Shown here piece by piece: positions 36,932 through 45,169 of a stretch of 64,000 nt of DNA. Origin of the DNA: Butyrivibrio hungatei. GTDB lineage: Bacteria > Bacillota > Clostridia > Lachnospirales > Lachnospiraceae. The position numbers and the translations under genes are program-made. The notes beneath the pieces were generated by a model. The model had not been told where the DNA came from and searched no databases. It worked only from the letters and a program-made list of their open reading frames with translations. The stretch is from positions 248,001 to 312,000 of the forward strand of contig NZ_FMUR01000004.1 in assembly GCF_900101605.1 (NCBI RefSeq), read 5' to 3'. Numbering within the stretch: position 1 is the stretch's first letter; every line of letters starts with the position of its first letter.

Positions 36932-37825
36932 TTACTTATCTCCATATTTCTCATAAAGATCTTTAAACTCATTCATCTCTTCGGGTGAAAAATTCTTTGC
37001 GGCATATTCTACAAGTCCTGCCTGATCGTTCTTATTAACGTACTCCATGACATCCGTCATAGTCTCAGCATCCATGTGCTCCGCAACTATCTCGCTCACC
37101 TTCTCTTTGTCCTCTTCCGACATTGATTCCAGTGCTTCTTTCACCTTCGGATTCTTTCCCGCAATCTTCTCTACATTGTCATACATGATCTCTACTGCCT
37201 TATCCGCCGCCGCTTTCTTGGCCTTCTTAACGATCTTCGGAAGCGCAACCTTAATAAACATCATAAGAACAAGGCAGACAACCATAAGTGAAAAAATAAA
37301 TCTTCCGAAAGCAAATCTGTTTCTGTCTCTCGGAATATATGTGTTCTTTCTGCTTCTTCCCATATCTTCGTTTCTTTCTTTTTTTATATCTCTGTATCTG
37401 TCAATATCGCCGACCTCTTTACTGTAACTTCCGCGATTTCTGTACATGTCGGGATCCTCATCATAGCGATCTCTGTCATCACGCTCATCCCTGTAACGAT
37501 CCCTGCCGTCATCGTCATAATCATCTCTGTAGTCGTCTCTGTAATCATCCCTATAGTCATCACGATAATCGTCCCTATAGTCATCTCTGTAATCATCGCG
37601 GTAATCGTCACGATAATCATCCCTGTAATCATCACGATAATCACCTACATGCCCGTCTCTGTAATCATCACGATAGTCATCCCTGTATCTGTCGCCATAT
37701 TCATCGTCGTATTCATTGAATTCGTCTTCATATCGCTCTATTTCTCTGTATTCATCACCACCTTCATATCCTTCACGGCCTCCGGGGATATACGCATCTC
37801 TTCTGTTTAGATTATTTCCTGACAT
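36932..37825 (-). CDS. Membrane protein with tandem DYRD repeats
   Basis: 297 aa. The N-terminal half is a highly charged low-complexity region containing ten consecutive DYRD units (about residues 57-97) plus further RYRD variants. A single membrane helix follows near 172-195, then a lysine-rich and helical C-terminal domain of about 100 residues with repeated AKKAAADK and acidic stretches. The repeats vary at silent codon positions. Function unknown; the charged tail could bind polyanions or phase-separate. Start has TTGGAG upstream. Confidence 0.75.
   Translation of the reverse strand: MSGNNLNRRDAYIPGGREGYEGGDEYREIERYEDEFNEYDDEYGDRYRDDYRDDYRDGHVGDYRDDYRDDYRDDYRDDYRDDYRDDYRDDYRDDYRDDYRDDYDDDGRDRYRDERDDRDRYDEDPDMYRNRGSYSKEVGDIDRYRDIKKERNEDMGRSRKNTYIPRDRNRFAFGRFIFSLMVVCLVLMMFIKVALPKIVKKAKKAAADKAVEIMYDNVEKIAGKNPKVKEALESMSEEDKEKVSEIVAEHMDAETMTDVMEYVNKNDQAGLVEYAAKNFSPEEMNEFKDLYEKYGDK
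37520..37642 (-). repeat. Twelve-base tandem repeat coding for DYRD
   Basis: Ten near-perfect 12-base units encoding DYRD within the membrane protein gene. Third codon positions differ between units, so the repeat is not a very recent expansion. Confidence 0.85.
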
Positions 37826-37889
37826 TTTTATTTTACTCCAATACTTATTTAATAATACGTTATATTTCTTTTAGAGTTCTGACATAGTT

Positions 37890-38045
37890 TAGCAACAGTT
37901 GGACTGTATCATAAAGACTGTCAGAAGAACATACCTTCTGAACCCCCAACAATACTTTTTTTCATACACGGGTTGCCATGGTTTCCCCACCGGGCAACCC
38001 CTCCTCCCAATATTAAGGCGCCTTATTCAAGGCGTTTTTCTTTTT
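37890..38045 (+). ncRNA. Candidate structured RNA ending in a terminator
   Basis: Between two minus-strand genes, the plus strand shows CAGAAG / CTTCTG (37922-37940), GGGTTGCC / GGCAACCC (37970-38000) and a terminator CGCCTT-ATTC-AAGGCG with TTTTTCTTTTT (38019-38045). GTTGG and CCAAC can close the first stem. The T tract fits only plus-strand transcription, and no plus-strand gene is there. No clear promoter was found. Confidence 0.4.
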
Positions 38046-38053
38046 GATAAAAC

Positions 38054-39631
38054 TTATGACTTAAACAGTGTTGAAAGGATTCCTCTTCCGAGGCTGGCAC
38101 CAAGATTTCCGCCGAGAGTCTTTCCGAATTTACCAAACTTTCCTCCGACAGTCTTGCCAACTTCTCTTCCAACCGTTCCAACCACTGAATTTCCTATTGT
38201 TTTAGCCGTCTGCTTTCTTTTCCTGTCAGCGGCCGCTTCTTCTTTTTCCTTCTTCTTTGCAGCTGCGGCATCCTCTTTTTCTTTTGCCTTCGCTGCTTCC
38301 GCTTCAGCCTTCAGCCTTGCAGCCTCTTCCGCATCGGCAATTCCCTTGCGTTCAAGGAATTCATAAGCAGAATCGGGATCTTCAGGTTCAAAATATTTGC
38401 TGTAAAGAAGGCTTCCCTTGATTTCTTTTTCCCTAACGGAATCATCGATTCCGCCAAACCTGCTCTGCGGCGGAAGTATCTTAACCCTCTCGCATACGGT
38501 AGGCGTTCCGTCCTCAGCAAGGAACGAACACACAGCCTCTCCCGTTCCAAGTTCCTGTATTACATCCTCCGTCTTAAACGCAGGATTTTCTCTAAACGAG
38601 TCTGCTGCTGCCTTGACCGCTTTAATATCAGCCGGAGTATAAGCATGAAGCGCATGCTGAATCTTGTTTCCAAGCTGCGCAAGAACTCCGTCCGGAATAT
38701 CTCTGGGATTCTGCGTCACAAAATAGATACCGACTCCCTTGGAACGAATAAGCTTGACCACCTGCTCGATTTTATCCATCAAAAGCTTTGGCGTGTCCGC
38801 AAACAGAAGGTGTGCCTCGTCAAAAAAGAACACCATCTTGGGCTTATCAAGATCCCCGACTTCAGGAAGCGTCTCAAAAAGCTCTGAAAGCATCCAAAGA
38901 AGGAATGTCGCATACAATGTGCCGTTATTTATAAGGCTCGTGCTATCGAGAATGTTGATCATTCCCTTGCCGTCGCTTCCAACCGTAAACCAATCCCTGA
39001 TATTAAGCGCGGGCTCAAAGAAGAACTTGTCGCCCCCCGCTATCTCAAGCGAAACAACCGCCCTTACGATGGCTGCCACGGAAACTTTACTGATATTACC
39101 GTAATCTGCCGCAAACTCCTTATTATTATCGGAGATGTAATTGAGCATCGCCTTCAGATCCTTGGTATCTATGAGCAAAAGATTGTTATCATCCGCAATC
39201 TTAAATGCAATGGAGAGAATATCTCTCTGGAGATCGTTAAGCCCCAGTATCCTTGCCAAAAGAAGCGGTCCCATCTCCGAGATTGTCGTCCTTAGCGGGA
39301 TTCCCTTCTCACCAAAAACATCCCAAAATGTTACAGGATATTTCTGATATTTAAAGCCTGCTTCCGCAAGTCCGAATTTCCGGATCCTCTTTTGCATATC
39401 CTCGGAATCCGTGCCCTCGCACACCATTCCCGAAAGGTCGCCCTTAACATCTGCAAGAAAGACGGGAACACCCATGTCACTGAAAGATTCCGCCAAGACT
39501 TTAAGCGTGACCGTTTTCCCTGTTCCCGTAGCACCTGCTACAAGCCCATGCCTGTTAGCCATCTTGGGCAAAAGAAATATGTTTTCACCGTCTTCTGTGT
39601 TGGCAATCCAAATCTTTCCATCTTTTAACAT
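38054..39631 (-). CDS. HerA-type ATPase, DUF853 family (YjgR-like)
   Basis: 525 aa. Walker A VAGATGTGKTVTLK near residue 33, Walker B KMVFFFDEAHLLF near 268, and SKGVGIYFVTQNPRDIPDGVLAQLGNKIQHAL near 295, shown in part, a HerA/FtsK-like sensor region. The C-terminus has an alanine, lysine and glutamate-rich coiled coil (about 430-475) and a Gly-rich hydrophobic end. Family members are predicted DNA- or protein-translocating ATPases of unknown role. Start has GAGGAGG. Confidence 0.88.
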   Translation of the reverse strand: MLKDGKIWIANTEDGENIFLLPKMANRHGLVAGATGTGKTVTLKVLAESFSDMGVPVFLADVKGDLSGMVCEGTDSEDMQKRIRKFGLAEAGFKYQKYPVTFWDVFGEKGIPLRTTISEMGPLLLARILGLNDLQRDILSIAFKIADDNNLLLIDTKDLKAMLNYISDNNKEFAADYGNISKVSVAAIVRAVVSLEIAGGDKFFFEPALNIRDWFTVGSDGKGMINILDSTSLINNGTLYATFLLWMLSELFETLPEVGDLDKPKMVFFFDEAHLLFADTPKLLMDKIEQVVKLIRSKGVGIYFVTQNPRDIPDGVLAQLGNKIQHALHAYTPADIKAVKAAADSFRENPAFKTEDVIQELGTGEAVCSFLAEDGTPTVCERVKILPPQSRFGGIDDSVREKEIKGSLLYSKYFEPEDPDSAYEFLERKGIADAEEAARLKAEAEAAKAKEKEDAAAAKKKEKEEAAADRKRKQTAKTIGNSVVGTVGREVGKTVGGKFGKFGKTLGGNLGASLGRGILSTLFKS

Positions 39632-39811
39632 AGTCCCCTCCTCTTACATATTAAATTATCAGCGCCGGTACATTATTTTCTGATAGTTAATCAGAAAATG
39701 ATTCATCAGGCCATTTTGGTTATTATAACACGATGATACCTCAAGTCCAAATCCCTATTTCAAGGCTTCGTATTCATGTTAACACCCAAAGCGGTATATC
39801 GTTTTTAATCT

Positions 39812-39935
39812 GATACATTCTTGAACATGAAGTTCAAGATTGTATCAACCAAGCCAATTCGAATCGACTTCGTCGATGAGGCTTGGTTGACTCTTGTATC
39901 ACTTTCTCACGAAATCCGCAACCGGTGCGGATTTC
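39812..39935. ncRNA. Three stacked strong hairpins, possible RNA or repeat element
   Basis: H1 39812-39846: GATACA and TCTTGAAC pair with GTTCAAGA and TGTATC. H2 39846-39889: CAACCAAGCC / GGCTTGGTTG, enclosing ATCGAC / GTCGAT. H3 39911-39935: GAAATCCGC / GCGGATTTC. A second TGTATC at 39895-39900 could pair with GATACA instead, giving an alternative fold. It lies upstream of the second SOS polymerase promoter; the rest of the gap 39632-39960 has a TTTTCTGA / TCAGAAAA hairpin and no gene. Confidence 0.45.
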
Positions 39936-39964
39936 TGTAATTTCATTCGAGAAGTCATACACAT

Positions 39965-39993
39965 TTGACAAAAGAACGCATGTTCGTTATTAT
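39965..39993 (+). promoter_or_regulatory. SOS promoter with LexA box for second Y-family polymerase
   Basis: TTGACA (39965-39970), 17-base spacer, TATTAT (39988-39993); a TATAAT overlaps at 39991-39996. The spacer holds AGAACGCATGTTCG (39973-39986), an intact GAAC-N4-GTTC LexA core. The first good ATG is at 40000, only six bases after TATTAT. Confidence 0.82.
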
Positions 39994-39999
39994 AATCTC

Positions 40000-41265
40000 A
40001 TGATAGGAAAAGAAAGAACTTACATCTGCATAGATCTTAAATCCTTCTACGCATCGGTTGAATGTGCGGAAAGAGGCCTCGATGTCATGACAACGCGCCT
40101 TGTCGTAGCCGATCCGGAGCGCTCCGATAAGACGATATGTCTCGCCGTATCACCTGCAATGAAGGCTCTCGGCGTTCGCAACAGATGCCGCGTTTTTGAG
40201 ATACCCAAGAACATCGATTACATTATGGCTGTTCCCAGAATGCAGAAATATCTTGATTATTCCGCCGAAGTATACGGAATCTACCTGAAATATATTTCCA
40301 AAGACGATATCCATGTTTACTCTGTTGACGAAGCATTTATGGATGTCACTGAATATCTTAACCTGTACCATATGACTGCAAGGCAGCTAGGACAGCAGAT
40401 CATGGATGATATAGACAAGACTTTAAATATTCGCGCAACCTGCGGCATCGGTAGCAATCTCTTCCTTGCCAAGATTGCCCTTGATATAACCGCCAAGCAC
40501 TCTCCCGATTTCATCGGCGAACTTGATGAAAAGAAATACCTCGAGACTTTATGGGACCACAGGCCGCTCACCGATTTCTGGCGCATCGGAAAAGGCATCG
40601 CAAACCGTCTTGCAACCTACGGAATGCTCACCATGAAAGATATTGCAAACGGCGATGAGAACCTGCTGTACAAGCTGTTTGGTGTAAATGCGGAACTCCT
40701 CATAGACCACGCCTGGGGACGCGAACCTGTGACGATAAGCGATATAAAATCCTACCGCTCTTCAACCCACTCGCTCAGTCAGGGGCAGGTACTTATGAGT
40801 GATTACACTTTTGAGAAAGGACTTATAATCGCAAAAGAGATGACGGATGTTATGTGTCTTGATATGGTCGACAAAGACCTTGTCAGTAAGTCTTTTACCC
40901 TTATGGTCGGTTATGCCAAAGGAGCTCCGATTCCTTCCGCCAAGGGCACTTTTTCACTAGATACGGAGACCAACGCTTCGATGCTTCTGATTCCCGGAAT
41001 CGCCGACCTCTACAAGCATATTGTCAATCCCGCATATAATGTTCGTCGAATGTATGTCATTGCAAACAATGTCATCCCCGAGGAATATACTCAGTATTCA
41101 TTCTTCGTTTCTCCCGCCGACCTCGAACGCGACAGGCGGATGCAGAAAGCTGTACTTGAGATAAAAAATAAATTTGGAAAAAATGCAATTTTAAAAGGGC
41201 TTAACTTCGAAGAAGGCGCAACGACCAGAGAACGAAATAATCAGATTGGCGGACACAAGGCTTAA
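40000..41265 (+). CDS. Y-family DNA polymerase, UmuC/UvrX type
   Basis: 421 aa. Catalytic motif TYICIDLKSFYASVEC at the start and DIHVYSVDEAFMDVTEYL near residue 107, with RIGKGIANRL in the thumb region. Compared with the other polymerase here, this one belongs to the UmuC/YqjW/UvrX branch that is often paired with a YolD-like protein, which it is. No Shine-Dalgarno precedes ATG 40000 and the promoter sits directly before it, so the message may be leaderless. Convergent genes follow. Confidence 0.9.
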   Translation: MIGKERTYICIDLKSFYASVECAERGLDVMTTRLVVADPERSDKTICLAVSPAMKALGVRNRCRVFEIPKNIDYIMAVPRMQKYLDYSAEVYGIYLKYISKDDIHVYSVDEAFMDVTEYLNLYHMTARQLGQQIMDDIDKTLNIRATCGIGSNLFLAKIALDITAKHSPDFIGELDEKKYLETLWDHRPLTDFWRIGKGIANRLATYGMLTMKDIANGDENLLYKLFGVNAELLIDHAWGREPVTISDIKSYRSSTHSLSQGQVLMSDYTFEKGLIIAKEMTDVMCLDMVDKDLVSKSFTLMVGYAKGAPIPSAKGTFSLDTETNASMLLIPGIADLYKHIVNPAYNVRRMYVIANNVIPEEYTQYSFFVSPADLERDRRMQKAVLEIKNKFGKNAILKGLNFEEGATTRERNNQIGGHKA

Positions 41266-41292
41266 ATTTTGATTTTGTCAGAGGATATAGAT

Positions 41293-41616
41293 ATGAGACA
41301 GAAAATGTCAATGGATAAAAGAGCTGCCCAATTCCTGCCGTTTCAGGCGGTCAAAGGGCTTGATGAAGCTCTTTTGGCAAAAGAAAAAATAAAAGTACCA
41401 AAAATCGAGCTCTCCGACGAGATGGCCGAAGAACTCAATAAAAAAATGCACAATATTAAAAAGGGCTCGATCATCACTTGCATATACTTTTGCAAAGGCG
41501 AGTACCTGAAAATGACGGGCATGGTTGCCCGTTTTGATGAAGTTGCAAGAATCCTTAGGATCGTAAATACCAAAATACCCTTCGATGATATTCTCGACAT
41601 CAGCTTTCCGGAATAA
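41293..41616 (+). CDS. YolD-like protein
   Basis: 107 aa from ATG after AGAGGATATAG. Contains MSMDKRAAQFLPFQAVKGLDEAL near the start and a C-terminal beta domain with KGSIITCIYFCKGEYLKMTG, the YolD-like family pattern. YolD proteins accompany Y-family polymerases and are thought to play the part of UmuD. Starts 27 bases after the polymerase stop, so it shares the SOS transcript. Confidence 0.85.
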   Translation: MRQKMSMDKRAAQFLPFQAVKGLDEALLAKEKIKVPKIELSDEMAEELNKKMHNIKKGSIITCIYFCKGEYLKMTGMVARFDEVARILRIVNTKIPFDDILDISFPE

Positions 41617-41625
41617 ACATAAGCA

Positions 41626-42123
41626 TTATATCAGTCCTTCACTCTCAAGCTTATTTAAAAGTCCTATACAACCTTCCGTAACGTCGAGCCATGTCGCATC
41701 AAAACGTCCCGTATACCACGGATCCGCAACATCGCCGTCCCTCTCTGTAAAATCCAGCATCTTATAGATCTTATTATCGGTATCTTCGCCGTATATCATC
41801 TGCATATTTCTGATATTTGCTCTGTCCATCCCGATAATATAATCAAATTTTTCATAATCGCTCTTAGTTGTCTGTTTGGCTCTCTTATCGCCTACTCCAA
41901 GTTCATTGTCCGCAGTCCCGATGCCGTGCTCTCTCAGCTTCGCTTTTGCCTGCGGATAAATCGGATTCCCGACTCCATGCCAGATTTCTTCCGTGCTCGT
42001 CGCGGCCGACTCGATATAAAACTTATCCTCCAGCCCGCGCTTCTTAACCATATCTTTTAAAACAAACTCTGCCATTGGTGAACGGCATATATTGCCGTGG
42101 CAGACGAATAGTATCTTAATCAT
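41626..42123 (-). CDS. Low molecular weight protein-tyrosine phosphatase
   Basis: 165 aa. P-loop VCHGNICRSP (CX5R) at residues about 8-17 and the general acid DP in VADPWYTG near 130. Dephosphorylates phosphotyrosine or arginine; capsule or stress roles vary. Start after AGGATTTAGGGA. The integrative element begins just upstream of this gene. Confidence 0.93.
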   Translation of the reverse strand: MIKILFVCHGNICRSPMAEFVLKDMVKKRGLEDKFYIESAATSTEEIWHGVGNPIYPQAKAKLREHGIGTADNELGVGDKRAKQTTKSDYEKFDYIIGMDRANIRNMQMIYGEDTDNKIYKMLDFTERDGDVADPWYTGRFDATWLDVTEGCIGLLNKLESEGLI

Positions 42124-42219
42124 TCCCTAAATCCTCATATTTCCTAGCATTCATGCTATTTTCATTTTTTTATAAGTCGGCATATCATTGCATATTTTAG
42201 CGTTATTTTGCAACCGGTA

Positions 42220-42369
42220 GGGTTAAAAACGGGGTTAAAAATTTTGAGTTTAACCCTGCATTTTTTTGTAGGGTTAAAAATAGGGTTAAAACTTTGTGGT
42301 TAGACCCTTTCAGTCCAAAAATAACATTTGCCGTTTCCCCATGGCAAAATGGATATAATAATTTAACCC
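42220..42369. repeat. GGGTTAAA repeat cluster next to integrase (arm-type sites?)
   Basis: Four direct GGGTTAAAA copies (42220, 42232, 42271, 42283) and two inverted TTTAACCC copies (42249 and 42362) within 150 bases between the phosphatase and integrase genes. Tn916-type integrases bind short direct repeats near the element ends, so this fits an attachment-end region. The crossover site itself is not visible. Confidence 0.6.
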
Positions 42370-42374
42370 TCAAA

Positions 42375-43634
42375 TCATATTGCCTTTAAGGTTTTAAGCG
42401 ACTTTAGCTCTCTTTGAGCATCCTCAAATCCAACATGAGTGTATGTATTTAATGTAACACTTATATCTGAATGCCCCATCAGATATTGAAGGGTCTTTGG
42501 ATTCATTCCCGACTTTGCCATTTTACTGCAATAAGTATGCCTGCAGATATGCGGAGACACAAATGGTATCTGTATCTTGTAGATACGATTGTATTTATCG
42601 CGGATGTGCTTGAAATAATGATCCCAATGAAGCGAATATACAACGCTTCCATCCTTATCAAAATACAGAAATCCCGCTTTGCCATCTATCATAGGCTCAG
42701 GCTTGGGTGGTCGTCTGTTTGCTATTATTGTCTTAAAACACTCTTCCACCTCAGGAGTCATAGGAATCTTCCTACGACCGCTCTCCGTCTTGGTCTCCTC
42801 AATATAATACCCTACATGAGCACCTTTTTGAAGTTGATGATCAATATTAACAGAATGATCCTCAAAGTCTATATCTGATAATGTAAGACCACAAAATTCA
42901 GATATTCTCAGTCCTGTATTAAACAGAATATAGATTCCTTCATAATACTTCTTGTAATGGTTATCTTCCTTGATAAACTTAAGAAACTTGCGCTCCTCTT
43001 CCCGAGATAAGGCATCTCGCCTTGTAGAATCATTTACAACAACATTAACCAGCTCAAAATCGAATGGATTCTTGCGGATAAGATCATCATCCATTGCAAG
43101 TTTAAAAGCAGGTCTGACAAGCCCCCTGATTGTATGAATCTGGGAATAGCTCTTACCTTTCTCCTTTTGAAGCTGAATAAGCCATAGCTTGGCATCTGAC
43201 TTACGCACAAGATCAATTCTCTTCTTTCCAAAAGGGTCCTTTGCAAGAAAATTCAGAACTGTCTGATATCCGCGTCTTGTTGATATCCTAACGCCCACGC
43301 GGGTAGCAACATACTTCTGAACCAACTCCAAGACCGTAAGGTCTCCTCCATTAGATACTATCTTATCAAAGCTGTCTGCATGGATTTTCTTCTCCATTTC
43401 ACGAAGAGATTCCGTATACTTCTTGCCTTCAGGCGCCTTGTCATTCTTAGCAAGTCTCCAGCTATAAATTGTCTTACGATGGCCATCCCAAGATGTATAT
43501 CTAAATCTGTATCGGCCATCCGGCATCTGATATTCTCCATCATGGAGAACTCTTCCTTTTTTATCATACCTTCTTTCTATTTTAATCAGCTCCTTCCAAC
43601 ACAAACGGAGAAGCAGCATTTTTTTACGCTTCAT
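42375..43634 (-). CDS. int: Tn916-type tyrosine recombinase (integrase)
   Basis: 419 aa. N-terminal arm-binding domain with GRVLHDGEYQMPDGRYRFRY (about 25-45), a SAM-like core-binding domain, and the catalytic domain with Arg in NTGLRISEFCGLT near 243, HICRHTYC near 367, and LMGHSDISVTLNTYTHV near 390 ending in the active Tyr. It inserts and excises an integrative element. xis and mazF are just upstream on the same strand; the arm-like repeats lie downstream. Start after AAAGGTACAATAG. Confidence 0.93.
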   Translation of the reverse strand: MKRKKMLLLRLCWKELIKIERRYDKKGRVLHDGEYQMPDGRYRFRYTSWDGHRKTIYSWRLAKNDKAPEGKKYTESLREMEKKIHADSFDKIVSNGGDLTVLELVQKYVATRVGVRISTRRGYQTVLNFLAKDPFGKKRIDLVRKSDAKLWLIQLQKEKGKSYSQIHTIRGLVRPAFKLAMDDDLIRKNPFDFELVNVVVNDSTRRDALSREEERKFLKFIKEDNHYKKYYEGIYILFNTGLRISEFCGLTLSDIDFEDHSVNIDHQLQKGAHVGYYIEETKTESGRRKIPMTPEVEECFKTIIANRRPPKPEPMIDGKAGFLYFDKDGSVVYSLHWDHYFKHIRDKYNRIYKIQIPFVSPHICRHTYCSKMAKSGMNPKTLQYLMGHSDISVTLNTYTHVGFEDAQRELKSLKTLKAI

Positions 43635-43677
43635 CTATTGTACCTTTACAATAAAAAAAGCGCCAGAATGCCGCCCC

Positions 43678-43881
43678 TTATATAACTCCTGCATCATCAA
43701 GATACTCTTCAAATTTCCTGCGCTTTATTCTGACATGTGAGCCTATTTCTATCACAAATTCCTCATTCAGGTTATCTGAAACGAGACTGCGAAGTCTCTT
43801 CTCTCCGATACCATAATAGGAAGCCGCTTCCTGTATACTAAGTGAATACTTTCGCCACACCGGCACTTCAATCTTTTCCAT
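43678..43881 (-). CDS. xis: Excisionase (Tn916 Xis-like)
   Basis: 67 aa. Begins MEKIEVPVWRKYSLSIQEAASYYGIG, then the winged-helix excisionase pattern KRLRSLV and SHVRIKRRKFEEYLD. It directs the integrase toward excision. Its start overlaps the MazF gene by 14 bases, so both are translated together; the integrase follows 43 bases later. Confidence 0.88.
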   Translation of the reverse strand: MEKIEVPVWRKYSLSIQEAASYYGIGEKRLRSLVSDNLNEEFVIEIGSHVRIKRRKFEEYLDDAGVI

Positions 43882-44239
43882 TTCTCTTTTTCCCCACTTT
43901 CAAATCCAACTGAATATTCAAAGCCTTAGCTATATCCCGACTCATAACGTTTTCGGGAAGTTTACCTATCCTCGCTATAAGCCTCTTCTTATCTATTGTC
44001 ATAACCTGCTCTGCCATACAGGCTGATTCCATATCAAGTCCTGCAATTTTACCTAACAGAACATGCGTAGGCATTCCTGCGCTTTTATGAATCTTTGTCG
44101 TTATAGGCACAACAGAAACCGTCGGTGAATACTTATTCCCTTTATTGTTCTGCACAATAATTACCGGCCTCTCGCCTTTTTGTTCCGATCCGACACCTGC
44201 TCCTAAGTCAGCAAGATATATCTCTCCACGTCTAACCAT
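43868..44239 (-). CDS. mazF: MazF/PemK-family endoribonuclease toxin
   Basis: 123 aa from MVRRGEIYLADLG. Family motifs GERPVIIVQNN, SVVPITTKIHK and MAEQVMTIDKKRL are intact. MazF toxins cut mRNA at short sites. There is no MazE-type antitoxin gene in front, so it is either solo or controlled by the structured RNA upstream or by Xis. GGAGAG precedes the ATG by 11 bases. Confidence 0.9.
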   Translation of the reverse strand: MVRRGEIYLADLGAGVGSEQKGERPVIIVQNNKGNKYSPTVSVVPITTKIHKSAGMPTHVLLGKIAGLDMESACMAEQVMTIDKKRLIARIGKLPENVMSRDIAKALNIQLDLKVGKKRNGKD

Positions 44240-44263
44240 GATCACACTCTCTCCTTCCATTTA

Positions 44264-44590
44264 TGTAAAAAGAAGGCACCCACTGCCAGTACACAGTGGA
44301 ATACCTTCTAAAAATCAAACAGTTATATGTTCCCCTATTTGCCCACGGCGCCCCGGAGAACGGGAAGTCACTAAGCGGCTGCAGCACAGCTCCATAGGCT
44401 CAACCCTTCCTGCGGTTCTCGCAAGACCGCTCCCATTACGATGAGTTGTGGCTGAGCGGAAGTATCATTATACCCGTAGCTGTCATCGCCAGTGCCGGTG
44501 CTACCGACATTCCAGTGAGGCTATATCGCGCAAGGCGTACCTTTGGGGCTACATACTACGGGAACGTACTTAGTGAATGTATATTCTCTT
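44264..44590 (-). ncRNA. Candidate large structured RNA upstream of mazF-xis-int
   Basis: A GC-rich noncoding block in an AT-rich setting. On the minus strand it starts near CACTAAGTACGTTCCCGTAG and ends with a terminator AGAAGG...CCTTCTTTTT (about 44264-44311) enclosing CCACTG / CAGTGG. Internal pairings include CCCGTAG / CTACGGG (about 44472 and 44567), GTAGC / GCTAC and GCGGT / ACCGC. TTGACA near 44592 could be its -35. It may belong to a known clostridial RNA class such as raiA, but I cannot assign it. Confidence 0.6.
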
Positions 44591-44666
44591 GTCAAAGTAC
44601 AGACAAGGGAAAATCCCTTCACTAATAACTACAGAAATAAGGCAAAAGGTAAGTCTCTTTTGAAAA

Positions 44667-44728
44667 AAATAAAAAAGCAACCTTCCAAGAATGGGCTCCA
44701 ATTGCCCAAACAGAAGATTGCCTTTTAA
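44667..44728 (-). terminator. Terminator of LXG cassette 2
   Basis: AAGGCAATCTTC pairs with GAAGGTTGCTT, enclosing TGGGC / GCCCA, then TTTTATTTTTTTT on the minus strand. Separates the toxin operon from the structured RNA. The stretch 44729-44864 shows no gene. Confidence 0.85.
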
Positions 44729-44864
44729 CTTTCCAAAATTTAAATTTTTTTCAGCATCTCTTGATACCACATTTCAGCTATATCATCCGATGTTTTTTCT
44801 GTATTTGTATAAATCTCATCATATTGATAATCTGCATTAAGCTTATTATTCTTAATCTTACTAC

Positions 44865-45164
44865 TCACACTAAAAGTTTTACTCCGCTAGATTCAACCCA
44901 CCTCTTGATTTCATCCAGCCACTTCAATAGCCTTTCAGATGGCTCCACTCGTAATTTTAGCTTAATAAAAATATTATCAGAACTGATACCTGGAAAATCT
45001 TTTTTAAACTCTGCCCCTTTAATATAATTCAAGTAGTTTTCAATCTTATCAAGCAACTGAGATTGTAATTCCTCAGAATCTTCAAGCACATCAGGCACTA
45101 TGATAACTAAATCAATTCCACCATCAACTCTTTTACCGATAATGTCAATTGAATTTGTGTCCAT
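44865..45164 (-). CDS. DUF6572-like small protein, probable extra immunity gene
   Basis: 99 aa. Pattern 'DIIGK..DGGIDLVI', 'QLLDKIENYLNYIKG', 'FPG', and 'LKWLDEIKRWVESSGVKL' is like the DUF6572 family, which often lies in immunity arrays. Last gene of cassette 2; AGGAGC upstream. It may protect against toxins of other strains. Function is inferred from position. Confidence 0.6.
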   Translation of the reverse strand: MDTNSIDIIGKRVDGGIDLVIIVPDVLEDSEELQSQLLDKIENYLNYIKGAEFKKDFPGISSDNIFIKLKLRVEPSERLLKWLDEIKRWVESSGVKLLV

Positions 45165-45169
45165 ATTTT

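Noticed and set aside
37520-37642. Regular repeat considered as CRISPR
   Set aside because: Twelve-base period, no spacers, fully inside an open coding frame.
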